From Sabethes cyaneus (lineage: Eukaryota; Arthropoda; Insecta; Diptera; Culicidae), in contig NC_071355.1 in the NCBI RefSeq assembly GCF_943734655.1, positions 191,715,939-191,779,938 of the forward strand: 64,000 bases of DNA, in the 5' to 3' direction. Within the stretch, counting starts at the first letter, position 1; every line of letters begins with the position of its first letter. The translations under genes and the position numbers were made by a program. Below the pieces are notes generated by a model, which was given only the letters and a program-made list of their open reading frames with translations, was not told the DNA's origin and ran no database searches. Positions 32,061 to 44,959 of the stretch are shown one piece after another.

Positions 32061-33728
32061 ACTAACAACATTCAAGCATATTCGGAGCGGAATATTCGGT
32101 ATCGACCTAGGCGACGGAACAAGGACGACGAAAGGAGACTCGGGACTTGGAACTGCAGATCGCTAAATTTCGCAGGTTGCGAGCGGGTGCTGATTGAACA
32201 GCTGGAACCCCGCAAACTCGGCATCGTAGCTCTGCAGGAAATCTGTCGCAAAGGAGAGAAGGTATGGAAGATCCGTGGCGGAAAGGACCAGTTTTACCAG
32301 AGCGGTGGCGCTACCAACGAACTGGGAACGGGCTTTGTAGTGCTGGGCGGAATGCAGGATCGCGAGATAGATTGGAAGGCGATCAACGAGAGAATGTGTG
32401 TATTGAGGATAAAGGGCCGTTTCTTCAATTATAGCATCATTAACGTGCACTGCCCGCACGAAGGTAGACCCGACGATGAGAAAGAAGCGTTCTACGCGAG
32501 GCTGGAGGCAACGTATGACAGCTGCTCGTCACGGCACATCAAGCTCGTCATCGGGGATATGAACGCCCAGGTCGGTATTGAAGAAATGTATAGACCGGTG
32601 GTAGAAACCCATAGCCTGCACACCGACACAGACGATAACGGCCAACGATGTATAAACTTCGCAGCTTCCCGAGGCCTGGTGATCCGAAGCACCTTTTTCC
32701 CGCGCAAGGATATCCACAAAGCCACCTGGAGATCACCTGACCAACGTACAATGAACCAAATTGACCACGTTCTCATAGAGGGCCGGTTTTTCTCTAACAT
32801 CACGAACGTACGCTCCCATCGGGGTGCGGATATTGATTCTGACCATTACCTAGTAGCAGTACATGTGCGCTCAAAGCTGTCCACCGTATACCGGACACGT
32901 CAAAGCCGCCTTCCTCGGTTGAACATCAGGCAGCTAGATAACCCACAAGCTGCCGAAAACTACGCGCGAGTACTGAATAAGGTACTGCCTTCTTCCGAGG
33001 AGTTAGGTGCTTCAAACCTCGAAGATGGTTGGGGTAGAATACGATCGGCCATCGGAGAGGCCGCTACCGCGGCATTAAGTATTAAGCCTCGGAGTACACA
33101 AACTGATTGGTTTGATGGGGAATGCCAACAAGCGGTGGAGGAGAAAAAAAATGCTTGGAAAAAGTATCTAAGTATTGCCACTAGAGAGAACCTGGCCAAA
33201 TACCGACGAGCTAGGAACCAGTTGACCACGATCCTGAGGAGAAAAAAGCGCCAAAAGGAGGACAGAGATCGTGAAGAATTAGAGCAACTATTCCGAGCTA
33301 ATGACACGCGCAAGTTTTATGAGAAGGTGAACCAAACTCGGAACGGCTACACACCGAAACCTGACATGTGTAGGGACGAGGGAGGGAATCTAATCACAAA
33401 CGAGCGCGAGGTGGTCGACAGGTGGAAGCAGTTCTTCGATGAACACCTCAATGGCGAAGTCGCAGAAGGAGGCGGAACGGAAATTAACCTAGGAGCGCCC
33501 ATGGAAGATAGTGATGTCCTAGCACCTGATCTCCAAGAAGTCAAACGAGAAATCAGGCTGCTGAAGACCAATAAAGCCGCTGGGAAGGACCGCCTACCGG
33601 CCGAGCTTTATAAACATGGCGGAGAAACGCTAGCAAAGGCTCTACACTGGGTTATTTCGAGGATTTGGGAGGAGGAAAAGCTACCGGAGGATGGAAGGAG
33701 TGGTTTGTCCCATCTACAAAAAGGGTGA
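32061..33728 (+). pseudogene. RTE-like endonuclease and RT N-terminus (copy C1)
   Basis: The frame is open from 32061 to 33728. It has LGTWNCRSL near 32143, an endonuclease with VIGDMNAQVG, DDNGQRCINF and DSDHYLVAV, a basic linker, and the RT opening NKAAGKDRLPAEL. No ATG precedes the endonuclease start in this frame. A frameshift near 33690 moves the RT into another frame (CNYRGITLVNAAYKVLSQIL, 33691-33897), and the nested element then stops it. Confidence 0.85.
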
Positions 33729-33890
33729 TCGGCTAGACTGCTGCAACTATCGTGGTATTACGCTGGTAAATGCCGCCTACAAGGTACTCTCCCAGATTCT
33801 GTTACGCCGGCTGTCACCGATAGCACAAGGTTTCGTAGGGAATTATCAGGCGGGTTTTATGGGGGCTCGCGCAACTACGGACCAAATTTT

Positions 33891-35518
33891 GACGTAGGAC
33901 TACGTCTTACGGCAAGTTTTGAGATAGGGTGTCATTCCAAAAAATCGAAAAATGCGAGCGTCACGAAAAATGAAAGGTTTTGAGCGCTAATAGCTCAGTG
34001 GTTTTCCGGTCGATTTTTAATATTCTTACACCAATCGATCGGAAAACCTTCTAAGAATTGACCCAAATAAAGAAAAGTATGGATTCTTGATGTTGGACTA
34101 TTGAAAAATTGAAAATAATGAGCCTATGTTTTACCAGAATTCTCGCATCGTGATTGGTTGGAAGATTCTTTACGATGATCTAAACCTATACCAATTTGAT
34201 ATCTGTGCTTGGGAAGTAAGCCAAAACAAGTGACAAAGCTCCCTTATTTCAACAAGATTTCTTCACACTGCGGTTAAACCTAGACCATTTCGATGTCCTT
34301 GCTTGGGAAGTACGCCAGAGAGAGCAACAAAGTCCCCTCGTGCCAACAGATTTCTTACGAACGCGATTAAACCTATTCCAATTTGATGTCTGTGTTAGGA
34401 AAGTGTGCCAGAAAAAATGACACAAGTTCATTGTCCCAACAGATCGCAAATTCTTTACTGTGAGACGATTAAACGTAGGCGAATTTGATATCTGTGTTGG
34501 AAAAATGTGCTACAGCTGTAGTGTTCGGTTATAATACGACTCTGTATGAATACGCATGCTTGCCGTTTCATTAGAAGTGTAGTGAAAAGATGTACTGTTG
34601 ATAAAATAGAATTGAATTGGTTAAATCCCTTCAACGTGAGGAACCATGGGTAATAAATCAATTTTTAATTTCAGTAAGGTAGCAGGAAATCAATAGTTTG
34701 TGTTCTTGATTTTGTTAAATTGTATTCAAATGCAAATCTTTTGAGAATTGAACGTATGCAATGTTACTACTTTGATAAATGTTACATACAATGCATGTAG
34801 CATGTATATATGTTCCATATAGCACGTATACATGAAGAATCGAATAATAGGGCTTGCTACACACACATGCAAGACGTCTGTTAGGCACACATTGCCTCTT
34901 TTCCTATTCGATGCAGCAAAAACGCGTTGGATAAAATGATCATTTTTTCTAAAACTATTTATACATTCGAAATAATTAATGTTTAGATCAACCAAGAATT
35001 GTATGCCGATATATATGTTCACATTTAGCAACTAATATTTCAGTGAATTAGCATTGAATCGGTGACCCAAAAATACGACTTTCGGATGCAGCATGCCGCA
35101 TAGGTCAAGTTCGAAACAACTGAATGTAGCATTGATTTTAGTATAATTTATTGTTTTCTTGGCCGAAAGCAATCGCTGGTTATAGATATTTGGTCAGTTT
35201 TATCCCGCTAACATAGTTAATAGTTGCATTTTTGATCAATTCTACCGCGTTTTAGCTTGTTGGTTGAAAATAGATTTGTTATTTAGTAAATAGATATATT
35301 ACCTTGCTATACATAGAACGCAAATAGTAATTTCTGTTTTAAATGAAGAAATGAAATTATTTAAAAAATCTCGCCCTTTCCAACCCGCACAATTTATATG
35401 GAGCTGTCACTTTTGCCTGTCCAACAGCTCTCCAATACATATGCACTCTGCAAAACCCTATTACAAGCATGAATACATGCCACTATTACTACAAAGAGTC
35501 TTACGTAGTCCTGCGTCA
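33891..35518. mobile_element. TIR element with GACGTAGGACTACGTC terminus and internal tandem repeats
   Basis: It starts GACGTAGGACTACGTCTTAC and ends with the inverse GTAGTCCTGCGTC. It sits inside the RTE RT between ACCAAATTTT and TTTACTATCCG. About 38 bp of extra sequence follow its right terminus before the RTE resumes. Four copies of a 93-100 bp tandem repeat lie at 34170-34500. No transposase is visible, so the superfamily is undetermined. Confidence 0.65.
34170..34500. repeat. tandem repeat, about four units of 93-100 bp
   Basis: The word TTAAACCTA.ACCAATTTGAT recurs near 34178, 34270, 34364 and 34466, each followed by a similar GGAAGT..GCCAGA.A and CCAACAGATTTCTTAC block. It is contained within the TIR element. 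Confidence 0.75.
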
Positions 35519-35556
35519 CCTATATATGCGGTCGTGTCCTGTACACAACCCCTCTG

Positions 35557-36453
35557 ATTTTTTTACTATCCGACAGATCTTGCAGATCTTGTGTTTCGTA
35601 CGCATCTCTGGGACACTCTCGAGTCCCTTCGAGACGCGACGATGGTTGAGACAAGGTGACGGTCGACGGACGGACGGACGTCGCGGGCATCGAAACGAGA
35701 GGCACGATTTTTACCAAGAGTAGCCAACTTCTAGGCTTTGCAGATGACTTCGATATCATTGCCAGGAATTTTGCGACGGTGGAGGCAATCTACGCCAGAC
35801 TGAAAGCGGAGTCTAGGAGAATTGGGCTAAAAATAAATGCGTCGAAGACCAAATACATGAAAGGAAGAGGCTCAAAGGAAATAAATGCGCGCCTCCCACG
35901 GACGGTAACCGTTGACGGCGACGAACTAGAAGTGGTAGAGAAGTTCGTGTATTTGGGATCGCTGGTGACCGCGGACAACAACACTAGTAAGGAGATCCAG
36001 CGGTGCATCCAAGCGGGAAATCGGGCCTACTTTGCCCTTCGTAAAACGCTACGATCAGGAAGCATACGCCGCCGCACGAAGCTAACAATGTATAAAACCA
36101 TTATTAGACCGGTAGTTATTTATGGACTTGAAGCCGTGACGCTGCTTACGGAGGACACACGCGCCCTTGCCGTTTTTGAGCGGAAAGTGCTGCGGACGAT
36201 ATATGGCGGAGTACAAACTGAAAGCGGAGAGTGGCGGAGGCGTATGAATCACGAGCTGCAGGCACTGCTTGGGGAGACTCCCATCGTACATCTAGCGAAA
36301 GTTAGCAGGCTACGGTGGGCCGGACACGTCGTAAGGATGCCGGACGACAGTGCGACGAAAATAGTCCTCTTCAACAACCCCACCGACACCAGGAACAGGG
36401 GGCCCAACGTGCACGATGGCTCGACCAGGTCGAAAGCGATTTGCGACTTCTGA
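35557..36453 (+). pseudogene. RTE-like RT C-terminal part (copy C1, continued)
   Basis: After the nested element the coding resumes with IRQILQIL. It jumps over the middle palm to FRTHLWDT-like sequence, and the long frame at 35656-36453 begins in RT. It has GFADDFDIIARNF, NASKTKYMKG, YLGSLVTADNNTS, RMNHELQALLGE and RLRWAGHVVRMPD. The catalytic FADD is present. Confidence 0.85.
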
Positions 36454-36639
36454 GATGACTAGGAAATTGGCGACGAGTGGCCCAAACCGAGTTGAATGGA
36501 GACGAGTGCTTGAAACAGCACGAGCCACCCCGGCTCTATGCTGCTGAAGAAGAAGAAGAAATATCAAGTAATAATCAGTTTAAGCTAGCACATATTAAAA
36601 CGATAGGCTTGAACACCTACTCGCTGGTAGTTCTACTAC

Positions 36640-36990
36640 TTCTTTTTTTCTTCTTCTCTTCTTTTAGTTGGTCTTACGTCTCATGACAAGGCTTGCGCAG
36701 CATAATTCCACCATCTAGTTCTGTCCATGGTAACTGTTTTCCAGTTCCGCGGGCACCCAGTACTCGCCAGATCTCGCTCCACCTGGTCTTGCCACCTCGC
36801 TCGCTGTATCTCTCTTCGTCTTGTTTCTACCGGACTCGATGCTAAAACCATTTCTATAAGATAATTGTCCGGCATTCTAGCAACATGTTCTGCCCAACGT
36901 ATCCGTCCAACGTTAACCACTTTCTGAATAGTGGGTTCGCCGTAGAGACGCGCGAGCTCGTGGTTTATTCTTAGATAGATACGAACCGTA
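36640..36990 (-). pseudogene. RTE-like 3' fragment (copy B2)
   Basis: The minus strand reads NHELARLYGEPTIQKVV, RIRWAEHVARMPDN and RWQDQVERDLAST, closely matching B1. Its 5' side is lost near 36970, where unrelated sequence begins. Confidence 0.8.
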
Positions 36991-37124
36991 TTACCTATTC
37001 TAAAAACAGGAGGTGTTGGGAAGCCTTCCCAACCACCGTTAAATAACATTACCGAAGTTACCAGTGAGACCCTTCAGCAGCTCAGCAGCAGCAGCAGGTT
37101 GATGAGACAGTAATACGAGTAAGA

Positions 37125-37680
37125 AGATTTAACGACGTACCGATCTGGAAGTCGAGCCTACTTTTCCCTCCGCAAGACGCTTCGATCAAGGAGCATGCGC
37201 CGCCGTACAAATGCTAACCAGACCGGTAGTCTTCGACGGACTTGAGACAGCAACGGTGTTTACGGAAGACATAAGTGCCCTTGCCGTATTTGAACGAAAG
37301 ACTATTTTTGGCGGAGTACAAACGGATAGTGGAGAGTGGCGTAGGCGTATGAACCACCAGTCGCAGACACTACATGGAGAGATTCCCATCGCACATCTGG
37401 CGAAAGTTGAGAGACCACGGTGGGCTGGCCACGTCGCAAGGATGCCAAACGACTGTGCAGTGAAATCCGTTCTCTTCAAGAACCCCACCGGCACCAAGGA
37501 TAGAGGGCCCAACGTGTTAGATGACTCGACCAGGTTGAAGCCAACTTGCGTATGTAGAGACGCTCAACAAATTAGCGACGAGTGACCTAGGACCCAGGCA
37601 AGAACTGTGGAGAGGTGTTCTTGATACGGCAAGAGCAACCCCGGCTCTCGGCTGGCAGAAAAAGAAGAAGAAGGTTATGT
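37125..37680 (+). pseudogene. RTE-like 3' fragment (copy C3)
   Basis: Resembles the C-family C-terminus: RSSMRRRTN-like start, LTRPVVFDGLETATVFTED, RMNHQSQTLHGE, RPRWAGHVARMPND. It ends in a GAA-type tail near 37660-37676. A CAG/CAGCAG microsatellite at about 37075-37097 precedes it. Confidence 0.75.
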
Positions 37681-40600
37681 CGAAATATGTCAAAGAGCGA
37701 TACATCATGCTAACTATTACCATAATTGAGACATTTAACAATTGATAACAATTAAATTGATCAATATCAAAATGTATGAGTTCTCAACTATTTCTTTAAG
37801 TCACCATATATTGCAACACTGACGATTATTTTTGCCTATAAACGTGCATCTCCTGGGGAATCAATGACCAACCGATACACCGTTGAAGGGCATCCCAGAG
37901 CTTTATGACTTTACAAATATGATACTTTTATTGCCCATTTAATATTTGATAGCATACAAATTCACCAAACCAACCTTTCATATATTGGGCTGAAGAAATA
38001 AGTTGAAACATCACGTTCGTTCGCCGTACCCCTTTCGAGTTCTGATCCGCAACGTATCGTCACTGCGACAAACAGCCCTTTTTTGGCCACCCGGCCATCA
38101 CATTCGGTACGATTATGTGCAAGGGGGGGCGCAAAGATGTCCCCGGGGGGATAACCGAACGAGAGCGTTCCGATACAATCGTATAGGTAGGTATCCCGAA
38201 CAAATCACCACCCCTCGCCGGGTGCTGCCGATATTGGATTGGAGCAAAAGTGTGTTTTAAAAGCGCGACCATGTCGTTCTTCATGCAGTCACATCGTCGT
38301 CCTCGTCGTCGGTTGGAAGCACGTTAGCCAAATTGAATATTTGTCGAATGGAGATGGAATATAAATAATCATAAAACGTGTCCTCTACCATATCTACAGG
38401 GTAGGTACACGGCACGACACGTGGGAAGTCAAAAAAGGTATTCGTATGCAAAAGCGGTTTTCAGTTTTCTCGTTCTCGCCTACGGCGAAGTCAATGCAAT
38501 ACGATAGATTTCTAGGCTTATTTCGCAAATGATTGATCCAATAACAGCAAGAGAGTTTTTTTTTGATAAAGTTTTATGTTTTGTTGCGATTGGATTTTCC
38601 AAGACTGCTGCGAAACATTTCATTAAAAAAACACAAATTTCAATTTTCGCAATCAAGTTCATAAATTTTCATCCTTCCATATTAAATCATGAGAAGCTAA
38701 TTCTGGCATATGATTACGCTTGGAACAATATGAATTTGAAAACAATCTCATTTTGTACCTCGAAAACCACCAGTGTCACTTCACTCGGAACTGAATCGTT
38801 TTCACGAGGATATTCCGGGCAATATTTGCCATTTCTACCAAATTGGAAAATTGCTCCAGAGGGACGAAAACAAATCGAGCACGATTACGGATGCAGGAAC
38901 AAATCGAGCACGGGAAAGGAGCCAGTGTGCTTGAGGAAAAAAAGACGTTTATAGAAAAATATTTTCCTGTGGACAGCCCCTTTAGCGTACCAACTTCTCG
39001 ACAACTGGAAGCAGACAAAACAGTGTGCTCACCGCTACAAGATTACTAAAATATTTTTCACAGGCCACACGAGGCTGATCTGAATGTCTGTGATCCTGCA
39101 GCAAATGTCCCCATCACGAAACGATACGAATATTGGTCTGCGGTCTTATCGTTACCATACCGAAGCGAGGTGTATCTCTTTATATCCGGATCGGGAGGAT
39201 GAAACAAATTGCTTTATAGATATTTTTCCACTGCTGCTGTTGAGTTTTGCCATTCGAATCCTATCAACGATATGCGGTAGAACCAGAACACCGGCAATGC
39301 TACAGAGAAAATCGCCACCGAATCCATGTGTGTGACATCTTTGGCCCGTGCTGTAAATTGTAGTGGTTCGAAGGCAGTGAAAGCTCGTAAAAATGCGAAT
39401 CGATTTCCTTTTTACGGCTTCCAATCGACGATGAAAACGGTTTGAGTGTTTTTTCATTAACAAAAGCTAAAGCTGATTGCGATTACTTTCGGTATAATGA
39501 AAAACAATTTCAAATTCGCCGAATAGCACTTGCTGGATTTGACTTTGATAGCGAAAGGATTAACCTTCTCCATAGCAGCGTTACATCTTGGATAATTTAT
39601 TACAAAATTCCTTTTATTTCGAAAACATACTTCCTCTAGCTTACGCATTTCAAAGTTTGGAATTATTTAAACTCTTCTTTTAACACAAGTCGAAACACAT
39701 TCATCACTGCGCCAAAGCTCGTCGTAATTTACATTTTTCGCAAGCCAAAACTTTACGTATTACTGTTCAGTTTTCCGCAGGTGAAAACGATAGACAGATA
39801 GACTCCTTGCCATTTCTCCGTAAAAGTTAACAAACTGAATTATGCAAATGTGATACCGTGGCACTTCCGCGTTGTAAAAGGCATCTTTTAATTTGTGCGG
39901 AACTTTCACCGAACGAACATTGTTGGTGGGAACAATTTCAACTCTTGCCTGCCCGGATGATGATGATGATGATGAAGTCCTGTTTAATCTATTTTCAATT
40001 TACACAATTTCACAAACTTTTCTCCCTTCCTCCATACAGCGAACGGAAGGGACGAATTATGGTGGCTGATGACAGAGTGCGCGGTGGTAAATTTTGCAGC
40101 TCTAGCTCTTCAATCACTTTCAAAAATCGGCTGGGCTGAGCTTGTTTATGTTGAGCCTCGCACCTAATGCCCGCCTGATTGAGCCCGCAATGGCGCATAA
40201 TCCACCGCGCCGTCCGTCATCAGTATAAATCGAGCTCGTTCCTGACGGTCGTATGATGGGACACAGCGTCATGGAGGCGGTTGAACGATGCCAACCAGCC
40301 AGTCAGCCAGCCAGCCAGCGTTGTTCGCGTCAACACCCATAAATCAAACAACGCGGGAGTGAGAACGAAAAGTCAAAATCAATTAACGTTGGGTAAATTT
40401 AATAAAATTAAATCATCATCCAATCCATTAAAATAATAATATTTACAATTTTTTTCGAGCTGTAACGTGTTGTTCGGGAGTTCCAATTGAGTGTGATGTA
40501 GCGGTTGCTATGGAGCACAATTGGACAGTGGGACTTTCGGTTGTGAATATTAATGGTTCTTTTTCCGATAACTGACAAATGTATCATAAAGTATTTCCAA

Positions 40601-40704
40601 TTGATATCTGTAACACAAGACTCTCTCCAATTTGAATGCAGCTTCTGACATATTTTAGGTGAAGGATACAATGTTTTTCCCGCAACTTTACGAGTTCGTC
40701 AAGG
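37681..40704. other. stretch without a recognised gene; possible single-copy DNA
   Basis: No exon is supported. Visible items are a GAT microsatellite (39956-39975), a CCAG-rich run (40297-40320), and a TATAAA near 40224 with CAGT-like sequence downstream that could be a promoter. Nothing downstream on the plus strand up to 40704 reads as a gene start. Confidence 0.45.
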
Positions 40705-41372
40705 GCAGGCCCAATGTCCAAACGCAAAACAAGCCTTTAGTGGCGAGCATCCGCCACGGTTGCAGATAAAAGCGAGTAAAAGTATCTGAGAACTGCCGTA
40801 GTACCGGGGTCACTGGAAGCACCTGGGCAAAGCTAGCGAATTACGTACCGTCGAAAGTTAGAAAGAGAAAAAGCAGAGACAGAAACAAAACGGAGTGAAG
40901 AGGAAAGCGGAGTAGAAGAGGTCTATACCTCGATGAGAGAGGAGTAAAGCAGATGCCATCGTTATCAAAGCGGACACCGTCGTTTTGTACGTTGCAATCC
41001 TTTGAAAAATATCAGAAACACTGGAGCTAAAGGTACTCGGTGAAAAATGTGACTCCAAGACGTTGGAGAACGTAGCAAAGGTGAAGAACTTGGAAAAGCG
41101 TTTTGTTTCTTGTGGAAGCCAAAAATGAAGGTTCCACAAAATTCTGGACACGTTGACCGAAAAGTTCACCAGGAGAAGGCCAATCGTCGTTAGACGAGAC
41201 TTCAATGGGCTGTGGAGTCGGGTAGCAGGTGTACTAACGCCGGAAAGTACAGTCGTTCAAAACCCTGACTAAGCCAGAAGGCGCTGTTAAACAAAGGTAC
41301 CATTAGCATTTTTCGCAAAAACGGCCGTGAATCCAACATCGATGTCACCAAGGGTAGTCGGTAACTGTCCAC
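40705..41372 (+). pseudogene. R1-like non-LTR relic (ORF1 end and endonuclease)
   Basis: Broken frames read an ORF1-like ADTVVCTLQSFEKYQK near 40970. An endonuclease piece follows with PIVVRRDFNGLW..V (near 41175) and a FRKNGRESNID-like segment near 41310-41345. The RDFN and IDVT-type motifs resemble the R1 clade. Many stops; assignment by motif recall. Confidence 0.55.
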
Positions 41373-41387
41373 ACTGAAGAGAGTTCT

Positions 41388-43283
41388 TCTTCTTCTTCTT
41401 CAGCATAGAGCTGGGGTGGCTCATGCTTTTTCAAGCAATCGTCTGCATTCAACTCGGTCTTGGGCCACTCGTCGCCAATTTCCTAGTCGTCTAAGAAGTC
41501 GCAAATCGCTTTCGACCTGGTCGAGCCATCGTGCACGTTGGGCCCTCCTATCTGGTGCCGGTAGGGTTGTTCGAGAAGACTATTTTCGTCACACTGTCGT
41601 CCTGCATCCTTACGACGTGTCCGATCCATCGTAGCCTGCCAACTTTCGCCAGATGTATGATGGGAGTCTCCCCAAGCAGTGCCTGCAGCTCGTGATTCAT
41701 ACGCCTCCGCAACTCTCCGCTTTCAGTTTGTACTCCACCAAATATCGTCCGCAGCACGTTGTTGTCCGTGATCACCAGCGATCCCAACTACACGAACTCC
41801 TCTACCACTTCTAGTTCGTCGCCGTCAACGGTTACCATCCGTGAGAGACGCGCGTTTGTTTCCTTTCAGCCTCTTCATGTATTTGGTCTTCGACGCATCT
41901 ATTTTTAGCCCAATTCTCCTAGACTCCGCTTTCAGTCTGGCGTAGATTGCCTCCGCCGCCGCAAAGTTCCTGGCTATGATATCGTAGTCATCTGCAAAGC
42001 CTAGAAGCTGGCTACCGTTGGTAAAAATCGTGCCTCTCGTTTCGATGCCCGCTCGCCGGATCACCCCCTCAAGAGCGATGTTGAATAGCATGCAGGATAA
42101 ACCGTCACCTTTTCTCAACCCTCGACGCGTCTCGAAGGGACTCGAGAGTGTCGCAGGGATGCGTACGAAACACATCACTCGATCCAATGTAGCTAGAAAG
42201 CCGTGTTCGTGCTTCTTCTGTCATAGCTAGTTTCGATCGACTGTATCGTATGCTGCTTTGAAACCAATAAAGATGTGATGCATGGGCACGTTGTACTCCC
42301 GACATTTCTGCAAGATCTGTCGGATAGTAAAAATTTGGACCGTAGTTGCGCGAGCCTTCATGAAACCCACCTGATAATTCCCAATGAAACCTTGTGCTAT
42401 CGGTGACAACCGGCGTAACAGGATCTGGGAGAGTACCTTGTAGGCGGCGTTTACCAGCGTAATACCGCGATAGTTGCAGCAGTCTAGCCGATCACCCTTT
42501 TTGTAGATGGAACAAACCACTCCTTCCATCCATTCCTCTGTTAGGTTTTCCTCCTCCCAAATCCTCGAAATAACCCAGTGTAGAGCCTTTGCTAGCATTT
42601 CTCCACCATGCTTATAAAGCTTGGCCGGTAGGCGGTCCTTCCCAGCGGCTTTATTGATCTTCAGCAGCCCAATTTCTCGTTTGACTTCTTGGAAACCAGG
42701 TGCTAGGACATTACTATCTTCCATGGACGCTCCCAGGTTAATTTCCGTTTCGCCTCCTTCTGTGACTTCGCAATTGAGGTGTTCATCGAAGAACTACTTC
42801 CATCTGTCGACCATCTCGCGCTCGATTGTGATTAGATTCCCTCCCTCGTCCCTACACATGTCTGGTTTCGGTGTGTAGCCCTTCCGAGTTTGGTTCACCT
42901 TCTCATAAAACTTGTGCGTGTCATTCATTAGCTCGGAAAAGTTATTCTAATTCTTCACGATCTCTGTCCTCCTTTTGGCGCTTTTTCGTCCTCAGGATCG
43001 TGGTCAACTGGTTCCTAGCTCGTCAGTATTTGGCCACGTTCTCTCTAGTGGCAATACTTAGATAATTTTTGCAAGCAGTTTTTTCCCCTCCACCGCTTGT
43101 TGGCATTCCGCATCAAACCAATCATTTTGTGTGCTGCCCCAACCGTTAGAGTGCCGAGCGTATTCTGCCCCAACCGTCTTCGAGGTTTGAAGCACCTAAC
43201 TCCTCGGAAAAAGGCAGTGCCTCATTCAGTATTCGCGCGTAGTTCTCGGCAGCGTGCGGGTTATATAGCTGCCTGAAGAGGGT
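41388..43283 (-). pseudogene. RTE-like retrotransposon, 5'-truncated (copy C2)
   Basis: Minus-strand pieces run from the end of the endonuclease/linker (43283) through RT NKAAGKDRLPAKLYKHGG and CNYRGITLVNAAYKVLSQIL (42227-42724). Then come LRKGDGLSCMLFNIALEG and FADDYDIIARNF (41825-42187), and RRMNHELQALLGE (near 41700). A GAA tail ends it at 41388-41401. An internal deletion joins ITDNN directly to VLRTIFGGV near 41761. Several stops and shifts are present. Confidence 0.85.
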
Positions 43284-43587
43284 TACAAGTAGTAATCGAA
43301 ATACGCGTATCCATGAAGATTACTTGATATGGACCTTCTCGTTGATTCGAACTCTACTGAGACGCTCGAAAATAATTTATATTCTGAAAATGCCGCCGCC
43401 AATAGTAATATCCGTTTGTTGTAGGTACGATATTCCTTGCCGCCTCAGTAGTGCCATGATGAATATCAAGATGCCGCTAAAGGTCAGGAGTGGTCAGTCA
43501 GAAATGCTTTAGCAATGGACTGAATATTTAGAATAACTGTTTCGAGTTTCAAAGGACAGAGACCAACCAAATCAGTAGCACCTAACG

Positions 43588-44235
43588 CCAATAGTTTTTG
43601 GTATTAATCGCGTCCATTCTGAAGCTCCATCACTGGATGAAATTGAAGCAGCGTTCAAAAGTATGAAATACAACAGAGCGCCAGGGATAGACTGCATTTC
43701 AGCCGAGATGCTCAAAGCTGATCCATCTTTGTCATCCCAGATGATACGTCAGCTATTCAGCTTCAGCTGGGAAACCACAACTTTCTCGGTAGACTGTATG
43801 CAGGGCATATTGGTCAAAGTCCTTAAAAAAGAGACCTAACTAAACGCGGTAACTGACGTTGCATCACGTTGCTCTGTATTTCTATGAAAGTACTCTGTAA
43901 GGTAATCCCCAAAGGGATCCAGGAGGAGATCGACGCTCCTCACCGGTGGTAACAAGCTGGATTCCGTTCCGGCCGATCATGTGTAGACCATATCGTAACG
44001 CTCCGCATTGTATTGGAGCAGATCAACGAAATCCAGGACTCTCTTCTGCTGATGTTCGTTGACTTTGAAAATGCGTTTGACCGACTCAACCACGAGAGCA
44101 TCTGGGGCGCATTTAGGCGTAGAGGAGTTCCAGATAAGCTAGTCCATCTCATCGAGGCGCAGTACGAGGCGTTCCCGTGCACGGTGTTGCACAATGGTGT
44201 CTTCTTCCACTGCCGTTGTGAGGCAGGGCTGCATT
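43588..44235 (+). pseudogene. non-LTR RT fragment of another RTE-like family
   Basis: Reads SLDEIEAAFKSMKYNRAPGID near 43635. After shifts it reads QAGFRSGRSCVDHIVTL, MFVDFENAFDRLNHE and the start of VRQGCIL near 44220. The sequence differs from families A-D in the window. It stops where a minus-strand fragment begins. Confidence 0.7.
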
Positions 44236-44530
44236 TTATTAACCAGACAATGCCAAATGGTGGAACCAAGACTAAATACAGCCACACGGATTAAGAAGGG
44301 GTGCCTTTGCAGGTCTGCGAAACATCTGGCCCTCAATCTTGCTCGCTGCGCTCCTGGACGTTTTGCTCCCACCGGATTTGGAGCACACCATATTTGCAGG
44401 GTTGTTATCCGGCATTCTTGTAACGTGCCCTGCCAATTTATCCCTTCAGTCCCCCCTTTTGGATACTGGATACTCAGTAGCCCACCTTTTGGATACTGGG
44501 TTCGCCATAGAGCTGCTCCGGTAGCTGCTC
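44236..44530 (-). pseudogene. RTE-like C-terminal fragment
   Basis: The minus strand reads NPVGAKRPGAQRARLRARCF and ARMPD-like words, as in the C-terminus of B-type copies. A 20-bp word, TTTTGGATACTGG..., is repeated near 44458-44500. Confidence 0.55.
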
Positions 44531-44958
44531 CGTATACCAAATTCTAACAACCCAGTAAACCATGAGATACAACTGAGATATACGAAATCATATCTTAACG
44601 AAAAAGTTATATTTCACGCCATATAAGAACATAGTGGACTGAACCACAGTGGAGGCGATATATATGCCAAAATTTTGACAATTATTTATAATTCTATTTT
44701 GCATAGTTTTTATAACATGCAACTAAATACTCCTGAATATATGATTAAGATATAATCAAATATTGCAATCGTTTATACTGCTTTATAATTCACAGTCATG
44801 AATTGTATATGAACACACGCACGACTGCAAAACAACTTATTGTTCACTTCGATTTGACATACTCTAATCATTATACAATTCCAATGTGAAATTGACATGA
44901 AAACGGTTTAATGTGAACTTTCTATTACGATTTTGTGTTATCTGGGAATTAGCCGGTG
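44531..44958. other. short stretch without a gene
   Basis: AT-rich; nothing recognised. Confidence 0.5.
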
Positions 44959-44959
44959 C

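Larger units (their letters stand above)
31785..36560 (+). mobile_element. RTE-like retrotransposon with internal deletion and a nested TIR element (copy C1)
   Basis: It starts with a 5' UTR of about 275 bp that is also present, inverted, at 46560-46765. The coding part covers endonuclease and RT. It is split by the TIR element at 33891-35518 and lacks the middle of the palm domain. The 3' end is a GAA repeat (36548-36560). Other copies of this family in the window share the same tail. Confidence 0.8.

Noticed and set aside
34249..34449. Minus-strand frame with repeated NWNRFNR..KKS words
   Set aside because: The peptide repeats only reflect the 93-bp tandem DNA repeat; no protein is expected.
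38003..39640. Several 60-140 codon frames on both strands
   Set aside because: No domain, no codon pattern I trust and no splice structure that joins them.
40220..40235. TATAAA-like promoter
   Set aside because: A single motif with no downstream gene; kept only as a note in the region entry.
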